From Clarkia xantiana subsp. parviflora (Eukaryota > Streptophyta > Magnoliopsida > Myrtales > Onagraceae), in the NCBI GenBank assembly GCA_036873135.1, contig JAPTYO010000003.1:26684001-26748000 (forward strand): 64,000 nucleotides of DNA, in the 5' to 3' direction. A program made the position numbers and the translations under genes. Shown in pieces: positions 1 to 10,000 of the stretch (positions within the stretch are counted from its first letter, which is position 1; each line of letters begins with the position of its first letter). A model generated the notes under the pieces. The model had not been told where the DNA came from. It made no database searches and saw nothing but the letters and a program-made list of their open reading frames with translations.

Positions 1-335
1 TTAATGACAAAACACGAAACTTGCTCTTGTGTTGTTTGTGTTGGACATAACCACGGTTTGGACTGGTGCTAGCCATGCAGAAATCTGTGGGTTTGCTTTG
101 GTAGACATACTGGGTACGGTGGCTATGGAAATTGGGCTAGAGGATCCATAAATCATCGAGATTAATCAACAGCCTTTCTCTATGAAGTCGTGGATAAGGA
201 TGGATAATGGACGTGTTAACAACGACGTTATGTCCCCAACGACTCCAACAAGCAACCAGATCGGTGGGCGTCGGCGGTAACGGGAATGATGGAAGGAGCA
301 GTAGAGGGAAATTACCTGATTTGTAATAAGAAGAT
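1..335. other. Unassigned edge sequence with a G-rich tandem repeat unit
   Basis: No gene is recognised here. Around 254-305 lies a unit containing GGTAACGGGAATGATGGAAG that recurs near 615-710 in the neighbouring LTR-like cluster, so this stretch belongs at least partly to the same repeat complex. The open frames here are short and compositionally repeat-like. Confidence 0.4.
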
Positions 336-599
336 TGTAATACCCCATAAGTTTGTACCACATCGGTTAGAATAAGAAGATTTGAAGTCTTAATAAGCAA
401 GAGTTGTACTACTCAAGTCCAACAGGAATTCCTCCTTTTCTAGGCCTAAGTGAGGACAATGGGCTTAGTTAGGCTGGGTTGGGCTAAGTGGGGACAGGGC
501 TCGCGGACCAAGGGTTATTGACCCCGGAGTTTCAATCACCTACCGGGGGCAAACGCATTAAGCGGGTAGATTGTAATATCCCATATGCTCGGGTTTAGG

Positions 600-715
600 G
601 GCGTGACAGTCGGTGGTAACGGGAATGATGGAAGGAGCAGTAGAGGGGGCGTGACAATCGGCGGTAACGGGAATGATGGAAGGGGCGTGACAGTCGGCGG
701 TAACTGGAAGGAGCA
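600..715 (+). repeat. G-rich tandem repeat, about 35-47 bp period
   Basis: Three tandem units begin with GGGGCGTGACA followed by TCGG(C/T)GGTAACGGGAATG. A related single unit is at 254-305. The array lies inside the LTR-like segment between 574 and 878 and makes it variable in length. Confidence 0.65.
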
Positions 716-881
716 GGATGTGGTTAGAATAAGAAGATTTGAAGCCTTAATAAGCAAGAGTTGTACTACTCAAGTCCAACAGGAAATCCTCCTTTTCTAG
801 GCCCAAGTGAGGACAGCGGGCTTAGTTAGGCTGAGTTGGGCTAAGTGGGGACAGTCGCTCGGGCTTGGGGGTGTGACATAA

Positions 882-893
882 TGGTATCAGAGC
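882..893 (+). promoter_or_regulatory. tRNA-Met primer binding site of the TRIM-like unit
   Basis: TGGTATCAGAGC is complementary to the 3' end of plant initiator tRNA-Met. It lies 3 nt after the LTR terminal CA at 877-878, the expected spacing for an LTR retroelement. Confidence 0.7.
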
Positions 894-1010
894 CGACCCG
901 GGATTGTGATCAGGCTCGCGGACCAAGGGCTATTGACCCCCGGAGTTCCGATCACCTACCGGGGCAAACGCATTAAGAGGGTAGATTGTAATATCCCATA
1001 TTACCTGATT

Positions 1011-1603
1011 TGTAATCATAGTTGTTTGCAGAATATGAAGCAGACGGACTTTGCAGCGGTGGACAGATACATGCACACACATGTGAACGAAATCAACATT
1101 CAGCGGGTAGGAAGGCCGGCACGAGGGGCGACAGTAATGTGCAGTTCCCAGATAAATTCTAAGTTTAATAACAACGGTTTGTTTGGCCAGAAAAATAATA
1201 AGAACGGTTTTAGATGACAGGGTGTCTCTCTTTGTGAAGCATTGTGACCTATGAGTGTAAGGACAAGAGCAACATTTATTATAGGTATAGGTATAGATAT
1301 TTGTTACGTATTTATTTGTTTTAATAGTTTAAAGGGTATACCTAAGAAATTGTGAGTAGACCAATTAATTAACAAATAGAATGTATGTTCAAACATGTTT
1401 CCTACGGTGTTCCATTAAGATGAAAGTATATAAATTAAAGTGTTATATATGCACTCAAATGAATTTATTAGTTTCATTTGCTTCAAATAAATTATTTCAA
1501 ATCATATGGATCAACAAAATTATTTATCAAATTTGAATTATCATAATATCTCAATTTTTTTATAAACAATATCTACCGCGCAATGCGCGTTTAAGCCACA
1601 TAA
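1011..1603. other. AT-rich intergenic sequence
   Basis: No gene or complete element is recognised. At about 1575-1590 there is a GC hairpin (CCGCGCAATGCGCG) of the kind found at Helitron 3' ends, immediately before the Helitron-like 5' end at 1604. Confidence 0.4.
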
Positions 1604-2682
1604 TCTATATCTATATATATAATAATTCCAAAGGAAAGAGAATGGAGTGCTCTCAAATTGCCACCTCATCTCTAGCATGCTTTCTCAATCTGCCACATCA
1701 GCTCTCTTAGGTGATGTCACGTCAGCTCTCCAATGTATTTAATTAATCATGCTATAAATAGTTTTAGTATTTAATATTATTTTCTTATTATGTATCATTT
1801 AATGTAATTATTATATATACTTATTTGTCATGGAGTAATGATAAAAATTAATTGTTGTACTAATTTTTCTTTCAAAAGTGATAATTAATGAACTTTCTAA
1901 TATTTTAGAGTATCACATTAATTTGTAAAAATTGTAATATAAAAGAATCACTAAAGTCTAATATGAATAAAATTGACCAAAAAAGTAGCAGGTTTTTTTG
2001 CGAAAAATACCTAGAATAAATATTAGCAAAAAAAAAAACTATTAGCATTGACTAAATAATTTTTTTTTCAAATTCTATTATTAATGCAATTATTTTTATG
2101 AAATTCTACACAGTTAAGTACTCCATACTGTGTCGCAAAAAAAAAAAAAAGTACTCCATCAGGTAGTTTGATAATTAACTGTGTAGAATTCCACTATTTT
2201 ATTTTTAATCTTAATGTTGTTAGGTTAAAAATTTTCTCTTTAATTTTTCATAGTTATTTTAATATTTACAATTTACTTTTACGTGTCATCATTTTTAGCA
2301 TATTTTGAGCCAATTTGATAGATTCATTTTCGAAAAATAAATGTGAAAAAAATCATACAAATTACCCGCGAATTGCGCGGGTCGTGGAGTGTTTCAAGAC
2401 ATAAATGGTTGCATCTCAATAGGAAAAATTATTTCTGTATATACTCAAGTTAGATGATTGACCAAATGTAAAGATTTTAATCTGAACCATTTTGGTTTTA
2501 TTTGACTAGCTATTATTTTGTAATTGCTTAGCTCTCAAAGATGTTTAGCGATAAATGGAATAACATGTCGGAAGAGAAAAAGAAGTCTTATCAACTCAAA
2601 ATATAATTTTAACATTCTACATACATATAAGCGGGTACGTTTTAATAGGTCTCCCCGCGCGTAGCGCGGGATCAGCACCTAG
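1604..2682 (+). mobile_element. Non-autonomous Helitron-like element
   Basis: The 3' end has the diagnostic structure: a perfect 7-bp GC hairpin (CCCGCGC-GTA-GCGCGGG, 2654-2670), an 8-nt spacer, then terminal CTAG at 2679-2682 followed by T. A candidate 5' TC end is TCTATATC at 1604, directly after an A, as expected for insertion between A and T. A second degenerate hairpin is at 2365-2381. No Rep/helicase coding sequence is present. The 3' end is well supported; the 5' end is tentative. Confidence 0.6.
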
Positions 2683-4069
2683 TTATAATATAACAGACAT
2701 GATAAGTTTTCAATTTATTTAGATGGATACAAATATGTCATATTACAGATTCAATTTTTTTCCATACATAACTAAGATGTATTCAAATTTAATGTACTAA
2801 TTTCATGGTGTCATTCAATTTAATGAACATCGAATTAAAAGTATTATCTTACAATCATTACAATTTATGTCCAAATTTATTTTACGTTTAAGATGAAAAG
2901 ATCCACGTGATCATAGCGTTTCTTTTTTTAATTTTTTTAATGTAAGTAATAAGTTGTAATGATGAGTAATTTGTGTTTTATATGGTGGTAATTGTTCTGC
3001 CAAAATAAAATGTGTCGATATATATTTGACCCGGCAAGGCAGCGTTGTCGAAATTTCCGAAACGAAGTGAATGGGAATGGAAAGGCGAAGCTTCACCGCG
3101 TTAAGCATATACTGTCAGTAATCTCTGTCGGTCTTTCTTTAATTCAAAGGCGTGTATTTTCCTCGACCGGCGGCTACTGTCAGTAATCTCTGTTGGTCTT
3201 TCTTTAATTCATCACCTACCCCTCTCTTGTCTGCATGCTAAAATCTCTGAACTCAGATATACCGAAAGTTTAGTACTTTCGCCAATTCATTTTGAAGTCA
3301 TCTCTTCATTTTAGACATTTGAAAAAATTGATTACATTTCTTTTTAAAATATTTTGCTAGCTTAAATTTCAAATGTATAAAAATTCCTAACTTCATTAAG
3401 ATTTTGTCTGCGAGTGATGACAAGTACGAAGCAAATTGTTAGCTTATATTTGGTCATGCGAACAAATAGTTGATATTTAGGCTATAGACAAATTTCTATC
3501 TAATATTTGAACAGTCAAAACAAATTGCTAATTAATGTTTATGCGAACGAAAAAGATTATAAGTTATTTTCTTCATCACCACGTTTCCACTGTGTGATTC
3601 TGTTGTACAAAAATATAAGTTAACGGAGTTAGCAAATTATACACTAAATCATAGATAAATAACACCAGACACGGCCATTTCTGTTAGTTAATTCCTCAAT
3701 TTTACATTTCTGACCATTCAGTAATTCCTATGGTAATGCATGCTTAAATTCAATAATAGATGCTTTATAAAAGTTAAGCTAAATACATTTTTTGGAAAAT
3801 AAGTAAAGGCAGTGGGTGTAGCTTCTTGGTAAATGACAACCAACGACCATAGACTTTTCTTATTCATGATTAATTAGTCTTGGCTTTCTGGCCAAAAAAA
3901 AAAAATAAGTCTTTGCTTTCTTTCTTAGAAGGTGCTCACTTTTATGGTAAGATTAAGATTGAATTGTCTCCAATACCTACCAACCAATCTCTCTGTTTGT
4001 CTGCTGAAACTCATTTTTCCTCTCGTTGTTTACTGCTGTAGCTCTTTGTTCTCATCATCATCATCATCA
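2683..4069 (+). promoter_or_regulatory. TNL1 upstream region, duplicated upstream of TNL2
   Basis: Segment 3060-3310 is closely matched by 32405-32645 upstream of TNL2, including GAATGGGAATGGAAAGGCGA and TCATCACCTACCCCTCTC. The stretch just before the start codon (3930-4069) matches 34018-34145 and 34274-34433. This conserved block is the likely promoter and 5' UTR of the tandem receptor pair. The frame opens 46 codons upstream of the chosen start, but that part is not preserved in frame in TNL2. Confidence 0.5.
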
Positions 4070-7000
4070 ATGGGTGCTTCATTTTCCACTACAAGAAAGC
4101 GGAAATCACCCGAATCCTCTCCTCCAGATGCTCATGAACAAGCTCTGCAGCAGCAACCTAAGAAGCCCAAGGTTGCCAAAGCAACAGCAGAAATAGTGAT
4201 GGATGATTACCAAGTGTTTCTGAGTTTTCGAGGACCCGACACTCGTTTTGACTTCACCGACGTCCTCTACCAACATATGGACACCGTTGGAATTCGGGTT
4301 TTCAGAGATGACGACGAGATCCGAGTCGGTCAACCAATCGAGGTAATTCTGCAAGCTATCGAGAATTCTGAGATCTGCGTGCCGATCTTGTCGGTGAGCT
4401 TTGCTTCCAGCGCATGGTGTCTTCGGGAAGTTGAGAAGATGGTTGAGTTGGAGAAGAAGGTGATGCCCATTTTCTACAAGGTAACCGCTGATGATGTTAA
4501 GCTCAAGACAGGTCTATACAAAAAGGCCATGGAGGTGCATGCGGTGAAGTATGGTAAGGAACAGGTAGGCATGTGGAAGAGTGCTCTTAAGAAGATTTCC
4601 AAAATTAAGGGAATGGAGGTTTCTGCAAAAACAAGGTATCTATTTACTGCTTAGCGCTGATCAGTTTACTAATTATGCTTACAGCTTTCTGTCAAATAGA
4701 ATACTATAATATATATTGTGGAGATCTTGGTATATATCTTAATGTTAAATGCAAATTCTCATGCAACTATCTAACTCGGACCTACACGTAAATTCAATGT
4801 GTCCTATCAAGTAGATTTGTCGGATTGCAGTTAGTGGAATAACAGCCTACAATGTTAGTGTATATGTTTCCTATTATGATTCGCTAGTATATGTTTAGAT
4901 TCTACTAGTTTAGTCTTATTTAATGGATATATTTATAAATAAAATGATAAGCAGATAAGAGCTGCCACAAAAATCTATGTATAGCAGCAATATAATTTGT
5001 TGCTGAAACTGCTACTTTTAGCGGCAGTGGCAAACTTTAGCTCCGCCATTTATTTGGCCAACAAAACCTTTAGCAACGTCAATTTGGGTTTTTTTATTGA
5101 ATAAATGCGCCGCTAAAGTTTACTTCCGCTAAAGGTAGTAGTTTCAGCAACAAACTATACCACTGCTATATAGGGATGGCAACGGGTTGCGGGTATCCGC
5201 TGACCCACGGGTACCCGTCCCGATTTTGATCCGCCTATTTGCGGGGGCACGGGTCGGGTTCGGGTCACTATAAGCATAGGGTGGGTTCGGATTTAAGGTC
5301 GCGGGGGCCCTGTTGACCTGCCCCGTAATGTTAAATCATGTAAACTTACCTACTAGGGTTTTAGTCTAAGACACCACTCTCCAGTCGCAGTCACTCTCCA
5401 TTATTCATTCAGCCGCAGTCACTCTCCATCTCCATTATTCACTCTTCGATGCCATCCCTGTAAGATTTACAAACCCTAATTGCCAGGATCTTGATCATGC
5501 TTTATGAGGGAAAAGATATAAAAGGAATGACTTACCCGGTAGTGATTTCAATTCTCTGATCTTCTTAGACTGTCGATGTGCTTCTCAAAAGAACGGTTCT
5601 ACTTCTCTCCCTTGTCCATCCTTCTGTCAGAGACCAGTTGATGGAGAACTGCTCTTAATCTCTGCGTCAATAACTGGCAGGGAGAGAGGACCGTTTATAA
5701 TATTATACCTTTTAATCTGGTACGTCCATCAAGTAACCAATTGAACGGTCTAGATTAAATCATACCATAAAGATATATATTGATATAATATAATACATTA
5801 TTCAATATATCTATACTCATTAATATTATCTGGCCACATAATTAGAATATATATTGTAACATTAAATATATATTCTTACATTCTCCCACTTGGCCAGATA
5901 ATCACATAAGTCTTACATCTTTATGGAATAACATAAGACGCGCGTAAAATCTAATCTTTCCGTTCATCATAATCACTTACATTCAATAATCTGTAAATGC
6001 GGGTTATGGCGGTCATACACTTATTTAAGCAGCATACTCCCTTCCATATACCACGACAGTTACATCTTATCAAACATAAGTCTGTAAGTAATATATATAA
6101 ACACATTAGGGTCCGAGTAAGGCTTTGCATAAGGTTTTCCCGTTATCATAAACTTTATGTGTACACAGTCATAATTAACAGGAAAACATTGGAGTCAGAA
6201 ACATATCATTGAGCTCAGAGTGTCAAACATCATCATCATCAACTTTACAACTAAGACCCATTATTTGCATGCTTATTTAATGTCATTAGTTGTAAACAAT
6301 ACATCATTGTCAGCTTGGTCATTATGCTGACAGACACTCTTGTTTCTGAACTTTCTTCTTAACGACAATAAACTTTCATTCCATAAGTTTGCACCTTTTA
6401 ATGCTTGTCGTTTTGATGAAGAAATAACTGTGGCGTTACTACGATAAATTTTCCAGCGACTTGGTAACGGTGTCGACAACCTCAAGCCCTGAAATAAGTC
6501 CCACAGTCCTTAATGCATGATAAAACATGCTAAAACCTTCCTTTACATTATTGATACGACAGATAATTACCACTTTTCTGTAATATTGCTCCAACACATA
6601 AAAGGAACAATTAATTAAAAGTGGACTTTCAACTGTCACGATATCCATAAATCTGAATCTACATGAACATAAGTGCATTCACACGTTCTTGTAGGTGCAT
6701 TAGAACTTTATTTGCAGTATTCGAGAATTATACTCCCTCTATAAGATCAATTCAATGTGTGCTTTCTGAGACAATCCAATTGTAACTGTGACTAGATTAA
6801 AATTGTAATTTAATCTTAGTCACATAAGTTGTCTCTCACATTAACTTTCATCTTAACTTCAGAGAGAATCATAATACATAATCATTTAAATGTGAGCAAG
6901 ATATAATCAAGTATACAGGTAAAATATCTACATACTCCCACTAATCATACGGTTCATACGGTTGTCAAGTCACTTACTAAACCATTAGTGGGAACATTTA

Positions 7001-10000
7001 TTTTATCTCATAAATTGATTTCTAAAATGACCATTCATTAATTGAGAAATATATAATTCATAACATAATATATTGTGGGAATAAAACCGAAAATATTTAC
7101 TAATATCTGAATCCTACAAGTAAACCAACTTCCAAAATAACAAGTTTTCGTAATGTTATACTAAATGATTTAACTTTATCAGATGATTATACTTTTCTTT
7201 CTTTATGGAGTATCATGTCTTTCGAACATTATCTCTTATGTTGAAATTTTGATTCAACTGATGGAACTATATTCTAATCTATGTGAATAATGTATTCATA
7301 CAGATAGACAATGTCTATCATTTACCATAATATCCACATCTTATTATTCAGACACTCCCACTAATTTCATCATTCTTAATATTAACATAATTGGTTTCTA
7401 TAATTTTCGGACTTCAGTTAAGAAAGTAAGTCTTTATACCCTTTGGATCTTTTAATGTTACTCTAAAGTAAACATTTCATTCAAGAATCCATTCTTTCAT
7501 GTGGATCATAAACATTTACTTTTGGTAGACAACCTCAAACATACAGGTGTCTTAACCAAACTCCCTTCCAACTCACAAATCATTAAGAAGTTGGAATTTC
7601 CTTTATGGGATCCCAGTTGCATTCTTAACTCATAGATCCACAACTCAATGTGCTTTTACTGGGTAAAGAAGATTTACTTGTCTAACTCTTAACTGTAACT
7701 TTCAAAGTCCGAATATATTTTCCCACAATACTATTTTCATAAATGTATGACATGTTCTCTTAAGAAGGCTTATAAATGAACTAAAAGTCATATCATACTT
7801 CTATACATTTCTCATAAAAGTCACCACACATATTAAACATTATGAGTTTTCACGTTTCTATCTAATTTCTTAAGCAAATAGATATAGTCATAACATTGAT
7901 AAACGTGATTAACTTCATTAAAACACAATACGGAAAATAAACATAAATTCATAAGTTCAAGAAGATATACAAATTATCCCCTTATTCTTGACACTTATTA
8001 ATTTTTTCGTATAAATAATCATGCAATAAGCGAGATATACGAAACATTACATTTTATTCATGTATGAAAACAATTGCACTAACCTTTTAGCAGTACTCCT
8101 TTATGCATGGTTGCCATGTGACTTTCTTGTTCTTCATAACATACAAGCTAACTCAATATCACTTAATGAACACTTTAAAGTGCTCTCATAAATATTGAGT
8201 TATCTCTAGTCATCCTTAAGGTCTTTAATCTTGCTCCATAAGTTAGCCAACTCAAACTTCTACAAACTCTACAACTCAAATCTTAATGATTGTAGGTTTG
8301 TACATACGAGTGACTTATTACATAACTTGTACTTTCATCCACAAAACTTCATAATTTTCTTTCTTTACTGTTTGTGGAATAAGACAATATTATTCGCATA
8401 AACTTAATATTTACTATGTTGTATCATGTTTATACTTTATGATTTGGCTTTCTACTTAAGTTGTGTACCCGTAAGGATACTGTTTAATTGTGTTAAGTCA
8501 GGACCTAGTAACTTTAGTGGAACCTGACTTACACGGTTTAGAAAGTCAAACCTATTAAACACAATAACAGAACATACATGCGAATTAACTATAATAGCTG
8601 CAAATTACATACTTGCTCATTCATAAAATAGGTTAATAAGAATCAGCTAATCATTTAAAGTATATCATAATCGACCTTTGGGCAACAACTATAATATACT
8701 ATCATTAAGTAAATGCCAATTAGTAAATAAACTATTATAGATTCAGATAATCAATAAGAGTATATCATAGTCGACCTTTGGGCAACGACTACAATACACT
8801 AATCTTAATTAAATGCCATAACATTATTTGGAAATCATCAAAGTATACTATAACCGACCTTTGGGCAACGACTATAGCACACAAATCTTAATTAAATTCC
8901 ATAACATTATTGGACAATTAAAGAAAATCTCCAGTTAAATATATAAGTTATCTTTGGATATACAAATATATAGAACCAAAAGATCTTAATTATCCCATCA
9001 TGTTTACCGGTTATAGAAAGCGATTCACCTTTGGGCAAATCCTAAAATTCTAGTAACCTGTAAATGTCAATTTATCCAATCATGTATACAGTAATAGGCA
9101 TTTCATTATTATCATGGACAAATGACAATTATATTATATGCATGAAACAAATAAACATTCTAGATTAGTCACTTTGGTGACAATAATCCACTTAAAATGT
9201 AAGTTCATGCATATACTTATTGATCTTACTTTAGACATTACTATTGTATTATACGCATGAAGCAAATAAACATTCTAGATTAGCCACTTTGGTGACAATA
9301 ACCTACTTAAATTATATGTTCATGCATATAATAAATGATTTTCTTTAGGCATGACAACACATTCCAGCTCTGTCACTTTGGTGACTAGAAACTAACTATA
9401 AAGTCATGGTGATAGTAATGTCTCATTAAACCATAACCTTAACATTCTAGTTCAATCACTTTGGTGATTAGAAACTAACTATAAAGTCATGATGATCATA
9501 TATACCTCATTCATGCATAACACTATCATTCTAGTTAAATCACTTTGGTGATTATAACCAATATTAAAGCTATGCATATGGTCTTTAAAGTAATATTTCA
9601 ATGACTAATTATAACCCGATCTCATAATGGTTATCATGATAGTATTGAAACATCACTAGAAAAGATTAGGGTTGGCTAAAATAAAATATTTTAACCATGA
9701 ATTTTATGGGTTTACACCATAAAAAACTATGATTTTCCTTAGCATTAAGCGGAAGCAATTATATATCAAGGAAAACTTAAAGCAAATAATCCTTCATGCA
9801 ATAGCCATTTTCATGTTTAAGCTAAGCATATAAAATCTTTCATTATTGAAACATGATCAACACTTAACATTAAATTAGAATCACGTAATCTAATACGACA
9901 TTCATTTATCACTCATGCTTAGATCAACGTCATCATGCTTTAAAATCCATACACACGTGCATGAAGTAACTTTTCACTATTATTAACATACATACCCCAA

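Larger units (their letters stand above)
336..1010 (+). mobile_element. Cluster of small TRIM-like LTR units, tRNA-Met primed
   Basis: LTR-like starts (TGTAATACCCCATA or TGTAATATCCCATA) occur at 336, 574 and 991. One unit ends near 878 with GGGGGTGTGACA and is followed at 882-893 by TGGTATCAGAGC, the classic initiator tRNA-Met primer binding site. An internal segment of only about 100 bp follows and ends in a purine stretch just before the next LTR start. Part of the internal segment is also present at about 497-570. Very short internals between LTR-like units suggest a terminal-repeat retrotransposon in miniature that formed a tandem complex through LTR recombination. There is no coding capacity. 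Unit boundaries are approximate because of internal deletions and the inserted G-rich tandem repeat at 600-715. Confidence 0.55.

Noticed and set aside
906..1217. 103-aa frame near the window start
   Set aside because: It runs across LTR-like units and primer-site sequence of the TRIM-like cluster with no domain.
5997..6678. Several 70-80 aa frames in the LARD-like interior
   Set aside because: Short, on both strands, no gag, pol or other motif, AT-rich background length expected by chance.
8668..9553. CRISPR-like array
   Set aside because: Spacing and repeat length vary, repeats are short hairpins, and the context is a plant retroelement in a nuclear intron.
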